Of a DNA stretch of 64,000 nucleotides, positions 23,050 to 35,000 are shown in pieces (positions within the stretch are counted from its first letter, which is position 1; the number at the start of each line of letters is the position of its first letter). The stretch lies in assembly GCA_021018815.1 (NCBI GenBank), contig JAITYX010000125.1, forward strand, positions 558,001-622,000. Reading direction: 5' to 3'. A model generated the notes under the pieces. It had not been told where the DNA came from. It was given only the letters and a program-made list of their open reading frames with translations, and made no database searches. The translations under genes were made by a program, and so were the position numbers. The stretch is from Talinum fruticosum (lineage: Eukaryota; Streptophyta; Magnoliopsida; Caryophyllales; Talinaceae).

Positions 23050-23670
23050 CCCCTTACATCTCTCCTTTGAGCCCTAAGTCCTACCCCTTGGACTCTAGCT
23101 CTTCGATGTGATAGTCCATGATCTCGACTAGCTCCCTTAAGTCAATAATGGAGGCATGCAACTTAGCTAGCCTTTCCTCAAGTGCGCCAATCACTTCCCA
23201 TGACCTCTCTTGGCCCTTCTTACCACCTTGTTGTTGGCTCCCTTCAGTAACGTTCGACATGGGATGATAATTCCTTTGAGCCATAAGTCCTCCCCTTGGA
23301 CTCTTCGATGCGATAGTCCATGATCTCGACTAGCTGCCTAAGTCAACAATAGAGGCATGCAGCTAAGCAAACCTTTCCCCGAGTGTGGCAATCACTTCCC
23401 ATAACCTCTCTCGGCCCTTCTTACCACCTTGTTGTTGGCTCCCTTCAGCGATGTTCGACATGGGACGATAATCCCTTTGAGCCCTAAGTCTTCCCCCTTG
23501 GACTCTAACTCTTCAATGCGATAGTCCATGATCTCGACTAGCTCCCTTAAGTCAACGATGGAAGCATGGAACCGAGCAAGCCTTTCCTTGAGTGCGACAA
23601 TCACTTCCCATGAACTCTCTTGGCCCTTCTTACCACCTTGTTGTTGGCTCCCTTTGGTGACATTCGACAT
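23050..23670 (-). repeat. gag: Triplicated gag start, three tandem units of about 205 bp
   Basis: Start codons sit at 23670, 23461 and 23260 (spacings 209 and 201). Each unit begins MSNVTKGSQQQGGKKGQ or a close variant and continues WEVI-ALKERLA and IVDLRELVEIMDYRIEELE, a coiled-coil-like N-terminal gag segment. Units 1 and 2 stay in frame for much of their length; the third ends at the border of the Tat/Ogre insertion. The function of the segment is likely Gag multimerisation, an inference from the heptad pattern only. Confidence 0.8.
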
Positions 23671-23685
23671 GGTTCTCCCAAACTT

Positions 23686-23699
23686 TGGCTCGATACCAA
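23686..23699 (-). other. Primer-binding site, tRNA-iMet type
   Basis: The minus strand reads TTGGTATCGAGCCAA two bases after the LTR end, close to the TGGTATCAGAGC site of many plant LTR elements. Confidence 0.75.
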
Positions 23700-23700
23700 C

Positions 23701-24066
23701 TATCATGGGGCGATAACTCACTCAAACTTAACTCCCGTGCGGCGCTAGCAAAATACATTCGAAACCCTCATTGAGCTTGCTAATAAGCCTTAGAGGATGC
23801 TTGACTTATGCTTGGAAGAAGCCAAGTAAGAACACTAGAGAGAGAGAGTCCGGGAGAATGCTTGGTGTATTACTTTGCTTGAAAAGTCTTGGATCACTCT
23901 CTTGGATGGATTACAAATGAACCCCCTTGGGGGTATTTATACTTGTTAACCTCCTCAATGGACGGTGAAGATCTATTTGTTCCTACACTCTAGATTTATA
24001 GAACATTATGGAACATTATGGAATGATAAGGACAATTCTAGAGGATTCTACAAGCATTCCGTGACA
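23701..24066 (-). repeat. LTR, 366 bp
   Basis: Minus strand: starts TGTCACGG (24066) and ends TGATA (23701), a near-inverse of TGTCA. A TATA box (AAGTATAAATACCCCC, about 23945-23930) is in the expected place. Directly outside the start lies AATAT, a possible target duplication. Confidence 0.65.
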
Positions 24067-24430
24067 AATATTAAACGCCCCACCCCTCCCCCACCACTCT
24101 TGGCCCCCTTTCGTCCTCTCGTTGTTCTTTCTCTCTTTCTTCCTTCTCTCTTCTCCTCCCTTCCCTTCTTGTGCATTCCCCCATCCCACTTTCACTTTCC
24201 TCCTCGTCATGTTGTTTTATTTTCTCCTCCCTTCCCTTCTCTCTCCTCCTCCCTTCCCTTTTCAGCCTCCCCCATCCCCTTTCTATACTCATCTTCTTCT
24301 CTTCCCTTCTTAGCTTCCCTCCCCTTATGGCCCATCTCTTTTTCTCTCTATTAAGTGAGTATTGTCCTAATAACAAACACTCCACACTTCTATCCTCTCC
24401 ACTAGGGTTCAAACCTTGGTAGAGATAATT
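24067..24430. other. CT-rich low-complexity stretch
   Basis: Rich in CTTCCCTTCT and CTCCTCC runs on the + strand. Several open frames cross it on both strands, all low-complexity and without recognisable motifs. I see no gene. Confidence 0.6.
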
Positions 24431-24559
24431 TTCTTATAAATTGTGCAAAGAGTTGGGATAAGTTGTGGACTCGGGTTTTAAACCTAAGCTTGGTATCCCT
24501 ATCCCTTGGGCCTTCGAGTTTAAGTGGGATTACCTCCGAGATAGGCCTAGTTGGGTTTC

Positions 24560-25072
24560 ACACCTTGGAACGCTTATGTTTAAGCTAGTCAATAAACTAA
24601 AGAATGTTAAAGCCAAACTTAAGTAATGGGCTATCAAAATTTGCAGTAACTATTCTCGAGAGGGTTGAAAAAAATCAACTATGTTACGGAAAGTGGAAGA
24701 CACATTGTTATTAGAACCTTCTAACCTTAGACTACTCTATTGGCATTCTCGGTTGATTAAACCAAGAGAAAGACTATTGTTACATAACAAAGAACGGTTT
24801 ACTAAAGGTGATACAAATTCTAATTTCTTTTATCATTGTTGTGCATTCAGGAAACAAAAATGAACATTCTTAAAATTAAAGATGAGTCGGGTGTATGGAT
24901 CAATTATAAGGCGGACATTCAATAGAAGTTCATGGCTGACTTTACCCATAAATTAAATCCCAGCAGGAATTAATAGATCGGCTTTAAACATCAATTTGTC
25001 GACATTATTATTCAATGATGAAAGCAATCAGCTCATTCTACCAGTTGAAAGTTTGCTCTTGGAGAGGCTAAG
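24560..25072 (+). pseudogene. LINE ORF2, segment upstream of RT
   Basis: Frames give NKLKNVKAKLK, then RERLLLHNKERFTKGDTNSN and FFYHCCAFRKQK, and LKIKDESGVWINYKADI. These match the segment of plant LINE ORF2 between endonuclease and RT, where KEGDRNTKFFH-like and SGxW-like blocks occur. Confidence 0.75.
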
Positions 25073-25077
25073 TCACC

Positions 25078-26654
25078 CTAGAGGGGGTGAATAGGGTGAT
25101 GATGAAATTTGCTTGAAATTTAAAATAGATATGGATCCGAGGTGAGCTAGAGTCAAGGATGAACTCGGAAAAGCACCGACTCGGAGTTCGATAAAGAGTG
25201 AAGAAACAGATTAAACATAACTTTGAAACCTGTCTGAGTCTAGAATGAACTCACAAAAGTGATAACTCGGAAAGTACGTGGAAACCCTCCTCGGGGCAGA
25301 AAGTCACGGATCATGCTAATCCAAGCACGAAGTCAAATCCACTACTTTGAGTCCACAAAATACGATGAGACTGAATCAACCCGAGTTGCTCCCTTAGACA
25401 ACTCCTTACATATTTTTCCTAGACTCGAAATTCCCTTATCTCGATCTAGTACTTCCTAACCGAGATAACCCTTACGAGTTAGGGACAACTGAGCTGAGAT
25501 AACCCTTACAGCTCGGTCAAGGGACCTTACTTAGAAAGTAAGAAAGAGAGTGTTTGTAATCGAGTACAAGACCTTACAACTTAGAGAAATATTAAATACG
25601 AATTGGAGTTGTAAATAGAAGATTGAGAGTGAATACAATAACTTTTGCTCAAGTATGTGTATTAACAAATTGGTTCAAGCAATCTTCTTGTCTTGAAGGA
25701 TGGCTTCTATTTATAGATGACCAAGCAGCTTAGCCGTTGTGTCCATCTTCGACTCGGAAGTCCCTTATGACCGTTGTAATGGATTTTCCGAGTCACTCGG
25801 AAAATATTCGTTGAGATATGAACGTTGGGCAACGGCTCTTGACTCCTTTGGAAGTCCCAAAACCACTGGTGCTGTCTTGAAAAATAAGGTGGAAACCACC
25901 GTTGAGCTTAGTGTTGCAGATTTCCGGCTTTGGAAACGGACAACCCCGACACGTTGTCCGGGGCTAGGTTAGAGGTGGAAAAAGCCTTGTCTCGCTGGTG
26001 ATTTGATGTTTTGAAGTCGGTTACTTTTGCAATTCAAAAATAGAATAGCCTCGTTTGAATAACCTACAAAAGTAAATCAATTTGGTTCTCAAAGTATAAA
26101 ATACTTTGGTCCAAGATTAGACACGTGATAATAACATAATTAATATAATTAAGTGACTAATTATCCGAGTCGGAAAAGGAATGGAATTTTCTGAGTCTAA
26201 TATCCATGATACTCAAATTCCATCCGAGTCGAGCCTAGAAGATAATCAAGTCATAAGGAGAATATTAGAGTAAACAAACTTGATCTAGACTAAACAAAGT
26301 TCAAACAAAATATGCTCGACTTAGAATAGTAAATTAACAATGTAATTCCTGGAATATGAAGTCGGACCTGAGTCTATGCGCGTGAAAGAAAGTGTTTGAG
26401 CATGTGATATACCCGAGTGTTGAGTGACTCAAAACCGAGTGTGAAGTGGCATGTAGAAGTATGCTTTCCGAGTCGATCGTAATCAAGCGTAAACATATAC
26501 AGTAGTTCCTATAACACTCAAAGAGAATGTTATATCACTCGTAAAAGTTTCTAAGGCACATGGAATGACTTGAAATCAAAACCCTATAAGAGATGAAGTC
26601 TTTTACCCGATTCCTCAATGGAACTCAAAAAGTGTAAGTATAAAGTCCGAGTCT
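25078..26654 (-). mobile_element. 1577-bp repeat, possible solo LTR, inserted in the LINE
   Basis: It is flanked by TCACC (25073-25077 and 26655-26659) and splits the LINE frame, which resumes beyond it. A second copy in the opposite orientation begins near 62763. On the minus strand it starts AGACTCGG and ends CACCCCCTCTAG. It holds a TATA box on the minus strand (TCTATAAATAGAAGCC, about 25718-25703). Many CGAGT/ACTCGG words recur through it. The frame 25739-25972 is open, but I recognise nothing in it. The TATA box and 5-bp duplication suggest a solo LTR, yet the ends are not TG...CA, so the class is unsure. Confidence 0.6.
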
Positions 26655-26699
26655 TCACCGGTGTTTCCAATTGAGATTAAGACTCGTTGTTTTTCAAAT

Positions 26700-27500
26700 G
26701 AATCCAAAGAAAAGCTCCCGGTCCGGATGGTTTTAGAAATGGATTTTTCCAACAGCGAGTGGGACATTATAGGGAATTATATTACAAATTGCATTATGAA
26801 TTTTTTAATCATGGAAAGTTATTGAAAGAGGTCAATCATACCTTCATTACTTTAATATCGAAAGTTACAAGCTCGTCCTTAACTTCACATTACCGGCCAA
26901 TTAGTTTGTGTAATAGCTCGTATAAAATCATTTCCAAAATTCTTGTTAATAGATTAAGACCAGTTCTACAAAGGATTGTTAGCTCTTACCAAAGTGCCTT
27001 TGTGCCAAATAGGGATATTCATGATAATATTCTTTTGACACATGAAGTCCTTAATAAATTTAGTAACATTAAAGGTAAAAAAGCTTACATAAGGCTTAAA
27101 TTGGATATGAAAAAAAGCTTATGATAGAATCAAATGGGATTTTATATTTACATCTCTAAAGGATATGGGTTTCCATCATATTTGGATTAATTGGATACGT
27201 GAATGTATTACTTCAGTGACATATTCGATTGTCATTGATGATGAATCTTGTGATTTTTTCAAACCAACTAGATGACTTAGGCAAGGTGACCCCTATCTCC
27301 ATATTTGTTTATATTTTGTATGGACGTTTTGGCGTATAGGCTTCATCTTTCTACTATGCACCCTAAATCGGTGATAAGAATTAAAGTTTGTCCTCAATCA
27401 CGGAAAATACGATGTTTATTTTTTGTTGATGATAGTTTTCTTTTTGTAAGGCTAATTATGAGACGTGTCTCAAACTTCATAATATTCTGAATGACTTTTG
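26700..27500 (+). pseudogene. LINE reverse transcriptase
   Basis: The blocks are KKAPGPDGF, then NHTFITLISKV, HYRPISLCNSSYKIISKIL, YQSAFVPNRDIHDNIL, LKLDMKKAYDR (by one shift near 27115), LRQGDP, and FFVDDSFLF (about 27417-27444). These are the standard RT blocks of L1 ORF2, and the catalytic VDD is kept. Stops and shifts at 27120, 27270 and 27490 break it. Confidence 0.9.
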
Positions 27501-28479
27501 TAATCAGTCGGGCCAACTCATTAATTTTCAAAAGTTAGCGTTAGTATTTTCCAAAAATGCTACGGTCGCGGACAGAACACAAGTATCCTCGGCCTTTAAC
27601 ATTCCGCACACAAATTCCTTGGGAAAATATCTACGTTGTCCTATTTTTCAAGGAAGAGCTAACAGCTCTACTTTTTCATATATCTTAACAAAAGTGAATA
27701 GTAAGTTGCAAAACTAGAAAGGTAATTTGCTTTCAAAGGCATGCAAGGTTGTTCTTATTCAGTCTAATCTTGAATCTTTACCTGCTCATACAATCCAGAG
27801 TTTGAAGTTATCAAAAATTATAACTAACTCACAGGATAAAATTAATCATGATTTTTTTTTTTTTTGTAAAAAGTCCCATGATGTTAAGGTTTTACCAATG
27901 GTGGCTTGGGATAAAGTATGTGCTCCTAAAAAGTGGGAGGTTTGGGTCTTAGAAAAATAAAAGTGTTAACCAAGCCTTTTTATGTAAACTCATTTGAAAA
28001 TATTTATATAAGGGTGATAATTTTTAGGTGAAAATTATGAGATCCAAATATCCATTATTTATGATTTTTTTCTCAAGGAAAATAAAATCTTCATATTCTT
28101 GGGCTTGGAAATGTTTACATAAAGAAATGGATATTTTTAAAAGGGGTTTAAGATGGAAAATTGGCAATGAAAAACTATGAAATTCTGGTATGATACATGG
28201 TGCGCCGATCTTAGACGTCTAGATTATTATGAAAGCGAGTCATTCGAATATTCTATCCTTGGATGATACAGTTAGGGAATGTATTACTCCTACAAAAGAG
28301 TGGGACATGGTACATCTTAATTCCTCGTTACGGACGAGATATTTGTCAAATTGTTAAGGCTATGCCTCTACCGCTCATGATATTGACAACTCTGTTTGTT
28401 GGGGTTTGTCTAGCAATGGTAAGTTTACTACTAAGTTTGCCACATGGAATGCACATAATATTCCCTCTAGCTCACCTAC

Positions 28480-28700
28480 ATGGGAGTTTGCTTGGATATG
28501 GAACATGGATTTGATGCCTAAATTGAAAATGTTTTTTATGACAAATAGGACACAATGCGTTATCCACACGGGATAATCTTGCTAAAAGAGGTTTAAATAT
28601 TGACCCTATATGTTTATTATGTCAAATTCATTGTGAGTCGATTAACCATCTTTTTTCACAAGTGTTCATGTGTTAAGGATACCGGGATGAAGCTTTTTGA
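28480..28700 (+). pseudogene. LINE zinc-finger-like domain (zf-RVT)
   Basis: After FAWIWNMDLMPKLKMF the frames give NLAKRGLNIDP, CLLC, H and C residues spaced as in the zinc-binding domain found after RT in plant LINEs. Confidence 0.65.
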
Positions 28701-28999
28701 CACAAGTGGCTGGAGGTGAATATAAGTCAATTGCAAAACTCCTCTCTGAATTATTTAATTAATATATTCGGGAGTTTGAAAAAACTAAATCAAATGATCC
28801 GAATGTTTTATTTGTTATGGAGTATATGAAAAAATCGGAATGATACTGTTTTTAATAATGGAAGTTATAAATCCATTTCTACAATTTTATTGGCCAAAAC
28901 ATCATAGGTAGAATGGAGGGCCGGAGGCGGATCGGATCACTATTTCAATTCATACTCATTTTCTCAACCACCATCATCCACTACTTTTCTACCCGAGCT

Positions 29000-29397
29000 T
29001 GTTAGTTGGCACAAGCCACCCGAGGGGGTACATTAAAATTAACTTTTAATGGATCGAAGTCTTCTTCATCAGCGGCGGGATGATTCATGATAGAAGTTAG
29101 GATGAGAGATTTATCGAAGTCGGGATGAGAAATTTGGGACCAGACATCCGTGTTAGTTACTGAGGCGTCCGCTATGAGAAACGGCGTCAAAGGAGATGTG
29201 CAAGCGTGGTTTCATTCAATTGTTTTGAAAGGGGATAATCAAACCGTTATTAAAGCGATTAAAGGGGAGATTCGAGTGCTTTGGGAAATTCAAACACTCA
29301 TCCAAAATACACGATGTTATCTTCGAAGGTGCAACCATGTTCTTATTCATCATAAATTCGGAGAAGGGAATCGAGTCGTTGACTTGGCGGCCGATTA
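29000..29397 (+). pseudogene. LINE C-terminal RNase H
   Basis: WHKPPEGYIKINFNGS holds the first strand and Asp-equivalent, TEASAMRNG the Glu, LKGDNQTVIKAIKGE the second Asp and HKFGEGNRVVDLAAD the last one. Plant L1 elements of this branch carry such an RNase H. It is frameshifted between 29060 and 29150. The same stretch read on the minus strand is a shadow. Confidence 0.8.
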
Positions 29398-29550
29398 GGT
29401 CTTTATATTTATTCTTCTTTATTTTAGTTGTCTATTCCTTATTCTTCCTTTCTCTCCATTTTAATGGATGACAAGTTAGGTATAACCCTTGCGAGAAGGG
29501 CTACCTAGGTTAATTGTTTTACTTATCCTCTCAAAAAGAAAATTACATTA

Positions 29551-31599
29551 CGGAGAAAAAAACTCTTTTTCAATCTCCACCTCACCATATAAAGGAGCTA
29601 AAAAATAAACTTAACCTAAGCAAACCGGAAAATCCCAATATGACCACGGGTTAGCAGAGTTATCCGAGTTTCCTAGGTCGATCAAGTTCAACCGGGTTTT
29701 CCCAGTTTGATACTTACAATGTTTTTACGAATCACTAGACCGCAAATTTGGCCGGTTCTTGGTCCAACCGGTTCAACCGCCGATCCAGTCCAGTTTTCTT
29801 GACATTGCTCTCCGGTAAAACAAGCCCGTGCCACGGTGTTCCCGGCTGTTGCAATGGTTGATCGAAACAAACATATCCTTGGAAAGGCTGTGAGTAACAT
29901 ACTATAGTAAAGGACTAACAACTGCATCTCATGACAAATCATCATATAACTAAAGCATGCCCTTAACCAAAACCCGAAACATAAATGCAGTGCCCTTGTT
30001 TTTTTTAGTTTTTTATTTGACAGTTAATAGCTATGTTTCTCAAGCCATGGCAAACAGTACAAAAAAGATCGATTATATGCTCATTGGCTGAAGTTATAAC
30101 GTGAATCCGACCATGGTCTCCCATTTCTCAACATTGAAATCCCTATTTCAGTTGAACTTGCAATATCCGTCGAAAACAACGATATTTCTCCAGGTATCTC
30201 AGCTTCTTAGCCGTGATCCTTTAGGTACAATGAAGCTGCAAACCCTTGTGAATTTGACCAAATTACTTTGTCACAATGCTAGCTTTCCAACCTGTTAACT
30301 GGTGGAAATACCTCTTGATGACAGTTAATCTTCAAGTGGGACCTAGGCCCCCTGAAATTCCAGGATGGGAACCTCAATGAGAGCTGTCTAATTGCTTTTT
30401 ACTCTCAGCAGTATTCTTGGCTAATTCTTTCTACAACTGCATCTTCATTTCCATCAGCAGCTAGACCAGCAACTTTGCTTATCTCCCATGGTGTGCGAGC
30501 TAATCATTAATTCTCAACCTTCCTTTTCCTTTTTTATCTCATTGTTTTGGCCCATTTGGGAAACAGTAAGTTTCACTTTCCTCACTCATGTCATGGAGTT
30601 TTTGGTTTTGAATCTCGCTCCAAATTTTTCATGAACTACTAGGTCTAGGTCAGTTTGTATGCTATGTTGAGACAACTAACCCGGTGCTCGATCCGGTCAG
30701 CAAAGTGAGTCAATAGTTCAACCGGTTGGACCGTTTAACTCATATTAGACAGATTAACCTAGTTGATGGTTAAACCGGATTAGATCGGTCAAATCGATAT
30801 ATATTTAAATAAAAAACAAAACTAAATCAACCCATATTTATGAAAAGAATTATGGGTCTCATCTAAAAAGCCCATCCAAACCTTAGTATTTTTAGCTTTG
30901 TCTATTGAAAAAAAAAAAAAAAAAACCAACTTGCTTTTAACCCCCATTGCTACAATACCTCTCTCCTCTAAAGCTCTCACACCTGACGCCTCCCAGCCCC
31001 TCTCCCACTGGTAAGCCTCACCCCCCTTCTCTTCCACGCCTCAACCATTCTACCCAAGGTTAAGTGGAAATCTTTCTTCAAAGGATAAAATTCATCCACT
31101 TAGAACTTTAGAAACAGAGTTTAGTTCCTCTTAGTCACAATTTGTGATAATATTCATAAATTAGAGATCTGTGCCCTACCACGAGGCCAACAATCTTCAG
31201 TCTATAAGGGAGCTATGTAAAAAGGCAGTTATGAAGGCTCAGGAGAGGTGAGAAAGAGAGGCAAACAAGACTAAGTGAGTTAGGGTTTGCTAAGAAAAGC
31301 ATGTTGCTGCAAAATCCCAGTTGAACCGCAGTCAAGGCAGGTCAGCGAGTTGTCCGAGTCAACCGGTTCAGTCCGGTTTTTCCGGTTCAAATGTCTAAAC
31401 AAGTTAAAACATTGAACAGACCGTTAATAGGGACATGTTCCTGATCCGACCAGTCCGATTCTCTAAAAGATAGTCTGTATGGGGATATCAAAAATTCACC
31501 TTCAGGCTGGTTGAGTATAGATATCGCTATTGTGCAGCAATCTCTACAGCACATATTTCTAGTTCAACACAAGCCATCAAACAATCAGATGATTGAGGG
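29551..31599. other. Intergenic region with CCGGTT-rich repeat relics
   Basis: No gene was found. CCGGTT/AACCGG-rich segments at about 29650-29800, 30690-30790 and 31320-31400 look like degenerate copies of one transposon family; 29655 and 31343 share AG(T)TTGTCCGAGT-like starts in the same direction. An 18-base poly-A run lies at 30909. The open frames here have no recognisable domain. Confidence 0.45.
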
Positions 31600-31872
31600 G
31601 AAAGACCTGTTTCCTTCGTGCCATTTAATCTGAATGCTCCGATTCCAGATACATTCTACTCACTAAGATATACATATTCCAAGCATTACAAATAAATTAA
31701 CTAATAGAAATGAATTACCCTAGAGTTTCACATACCATGCAACTTTTGCATGTTTCAAAATTTTATGCAAAAGGATGCATTTTGACGAAAATATATGCAT
31801 TGATGGTATGTCTGGATCCAGCTCTTCTTCATGGAAAGCATAGATCAGCAAACATCACTAATGTGCGTGGGA
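31600..31872 (-). other. Probable 3'UTR of the transporter gene
   Basis: AT-rich sequence directly after the stop codon, with no transposon features. The poly(A) site cannot be fixed; the far end at 31600 is an estimate. Confidence 0.4.
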
Positions 31873-32058
31873 TTATGCCGGATGGGTATTAACCTGAGTA
31901 CGCCCAATATGAGACAACCTGGAAGATGAAATTAGAGGAGCTTCTTCATCAACAACCAATTCAGACGCTGGATTATTTCCTCCACTGCCTATTCCAGTGT
32001 TGCCGTCATTGTCATTGGGTGTGTATATATCAGATGATTTCTTTTCCAATTTCCACTC
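31873..32058 (-). CDS. Transporter exon 9 (C-terminal tail and stop)
   Basis: After the acceptor TATGCAG the exon reads [19 protein letters not shown], ends with [10 protein letters not shown] and the stop TAA at 31875-31873. It codes the hydrophilic, Asn/Asp/Ser-rich tail, presumably on the cytosolic side. Confidence 0.92.
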   Translation of the reverse strand, partial: EWKLEKKSSDIYTPNDNDGNTGIGSGGNNPASELVVDEEAPLISSSRLSHIGRTQVNTHPA

Positions 32059-35000
32059 CTGCATACAAATTCAGAAAATCATTCACTTACAAGACATGAT
32101 GGGGAAGTTATTAAATTTCTCTAAATGTAGGATCAAAACCTCAGCTGCATTTTTTTCACTTTTCTTTTCCTTTATTTTTTACTTCCTTTTTTGGGTTGGG
32201 GGGAGAACAGCACTTAAAATGTAAAATGTGGCTTTCCTCTAGTCCACACACATGGGATTCCACTTTCTATTGGTATCCCTGTGTAAGCAAACAAATAGCA
32301 TCTAAGGGCAGAGAGGACGGTATGTAAAAATGTCAGATGTGGATTCCTATTGGGGTCCCTTTGTTTTGCTCATCCTGTTAAGGACACGAATATTATGAAT
32401 TCCAATGTGTACCCCTTTGACTTCTATTTATATGAATATAGTGCTCTGACGCAGTTACAATTCAATAAAAGCAAATGGAATCCCTAATTCTACTTCACTT
32501 TCCACTTTCTCTGCACTTTCTACTAAGACCCCTTTTCGCCCCAAAAATCTCATCCACCCTATCTCACCCTTCTTCCCCTTCCCTTGCCTCTGCCACCACA
32601 CCTCTATCCAGATTACAGAGTGGACGTCTCCTTATCATTTCCCAAAACTGTAACCATGGAAAAATTCACCAAATATAATCATATATGGGCAAACATTAAT
32701 TTGTGCCCCTTTACATCAATTTTGGTTTGGTATTTTGGCCAAATTATAAATCCCTCTGTTTTCACCTAAATAAAAATATTTCTGGAAAATTTTTAGTTTG
32801 GCAAAACTAACTACAAATTCTCTATGCTTTCCTTATAGGCTTCTTTCTTGACACTCCAACCCCCCCGCCCCACCACCCACCAAAAACAAAACCCACTATT
32901 TTAGTCTTTTTTGTGAAATTTAGAGGAAACACCTCTCCATCTCTATTATAATTCATAAAATCCATTCCAAAAAAAGCCACATGGATCATGTGGTCAGGGT
33001 CGGGATTAATTAGGGTCCTGCTGGAGGTAACATGGTGAAGTGGTGAGAATGGTGTAGGTAAGGTAGGGCAGAGGTTTAGGTAGTGAAGAAGGGAGGAAAG
33101 GGGGACAAATTATAGGGCATTTGGGCTTGGAGCCTGGGATATCTCACCTTATTCATCGTCTCGTTCTGTCCAATGACGCGATAGGCTCCTAATCTAGCAA
33201 AGAAATGTGGACAAAGAAGGGAGAATGTTTGCAACCTATTTGGGAATTGATTAGTGGTTTGCCGAAAGAAGATTCCGGGCTGCTATGAACAAAGGGGATT
33301 GTCAAGACCCTTATTTTAACAATGGTAAGCTTGCCCTCAAAGGACCCCATCTCTCATGGAGACACCCTAGTGGAGGAAGGCATAAAAAGTGAGAGAGAGG
33401 ACTTTAGCTGTGAAGGAAACAAAGAACTTTCTAGGAGGAAAGTATGAAATTAATCATAAATACAGGCCACTAAAAGACACAAAGAACTAATTAATGGTCA
33501 TACCCCAAGACAATGCCACATTTGGGCATAGTAGGAACAGGTTCCATTAATTAAAGGGTAAAAGAAGGATTTTAACTTCAGACTCAGAATCCCCCCTCCC
33601 CCACCAAAAAAAAAAATCAAAGGATGGAAAACAGCCAGGCAAAGAAAGAATAAAGGTAAGGAACCCAGGCAATTAGGTGATCCGCAATCAGCAACATAAT
33701 CACACTAAGGGGATTGTAGTGCGTCCAGCTGGAGTCTCGGATGCTATAAGCGAATGCATCAGTACATAACCATGTCATTGGGTGAAAGCCTTTCTGTGAG
33801 CCACAACAACTTGCACTGTTAAATAAGGTTGCTCCACTTTAGTTGGATGATTAAAAAGCATTACTTGCAAATCAGCACAACTAAATTTCACTATAAGAGC
33901 TTTCTTTCTTTTTCTTTTTTTTTTTTTTTTTTTTGAAAGAGAAGAGAGACCTGTTCAGAGAAACTTTCTGGGCAACATATAGCGCTATTGAGTCTAGTGA
34001 GTCTACAGACAATACTTCAAATTTCTTTTTCTTCCACCAAAAGATACTGACAATACTTGATGTTGAGTATACCTAAGAGGTAGCAGCGAATGAATATCTA
34101 AGTACACTGTCAGAATACCAAAGACATTACATGAACAGCTGCAACGCAAACAAGGCATGTTATTCATTTCACAGTTTGGCACATTATGAGTGAACTTGTA
34201 TGGCTACCAACTGAGCATAGAGTAGAAAGAAATCTAGATATTCGAAGCTTTATACCAAACAAGCATACCAAGTCATACTAATTTTTCAAGATCTTTATAA
34301 TAGGGCCTATCAGAAAGATTATCATAAAATGATAGTACTGTACTAGAAAGAATTACATAATTAGTTTGGAAATGCTCCATCAGAATGCACCACTATACAG
34401 CAGACACACCAGCCCCCATGCACCTCCTATCAACATCTATTCAACTCATTGTCACCCCGTTGATGGTGCTGTGCGAACGGTAGAATGAGAGTGCCCCCTT
34501 AATGCAAGCACTATGTCACTTTGGGCCTTAATGCAAGCTGAAAACAACCTCCAACCGTAAAAAAAAAAATAAAAAAAAAAGCAAGCCTCACATTTTTGGC
34601 ACCAAGGATTACAAGACTGCTATAATCAAGTTGGTTTAATCTTATTGTTCATCAACAAGCTATCAGTCCAAATTGAAAGGATGTTACCCATAGAAAAGGA
34701 GTTACCTATAGGTCCACCCATGACTCACCAACTGTCTCTTCAATTTCAGGTAAAAGCTAAGAAAGCCCCCAACAATCTAGTGGCAGGCCAACAATACTGG
34801 CAAGGAACAAAGTGATCATCAAGGCACAGTATGTATTTGCATATTTGTGCTTTGTGTATGTATATGGGGGGTGTTGGAGACAGAGCTAGAGGGTGTCAAA
34901 TGAGATGTAACTAAGGATGAGAAATTTAGTCAATTTTAAAACTGATCTCATCCATTTAACCCAAAAAAATAGATAACCTAAACTACAATACCTTATCAGG

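Larger units (their letters stand above)
23035..24066 (-). mobile_element. 5' end of an older LTR retrotransposon (LTR, primer site, gag start)
   Basis: Minus strand, from high to low: an LTR (24066-23701), a tRNA-iMet-type primer site and a gag start that is triplicated. The Tat/Ogre-type LTR ends at 23034 inside it, so the rest of this element lies left of the window, beyond the inserted element. Confidence 0.7.
24430..29550 (+). mobile_element. L1-type LINE, 5'-truncated, interrupted by a 1.58-kb repeat
   Basis: On the + strand the ORF2 product of a plant L1 element can be followed from the region between endonuclease and RT (LMFKLVNKLKNVKAKLK near 24570) through RT, a zinc-finger-type region and a C-terminal RNase H to a 3' end with ACCCTTGCGAGAAGGGCTACC and an A-rich tail near 29520-29550. 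The endonuclease and ORF1 are missing, as usual for 5'-truncated LINEs. Many frameshifts show that it is old. It is split at 25073-26659 by another repeat. Confidence 0.85.

Noticed and set aside
23050..23670. Regular tandem units as a possible CRISPR or satellite array
   Set aside because: Only three units of about 205 bp, with start codons and no spacers; they are gag sequence next to a primer site and LTR.
24071..24422. Several open frames on both strands
   Set aside because: CT-rich low complexity; frames overlap on both strands and match nothing known to me.
29002..29190. Minus-strand 62-codon frame
   Set aside because: Shadow of the LINE RNase H on the + strand.
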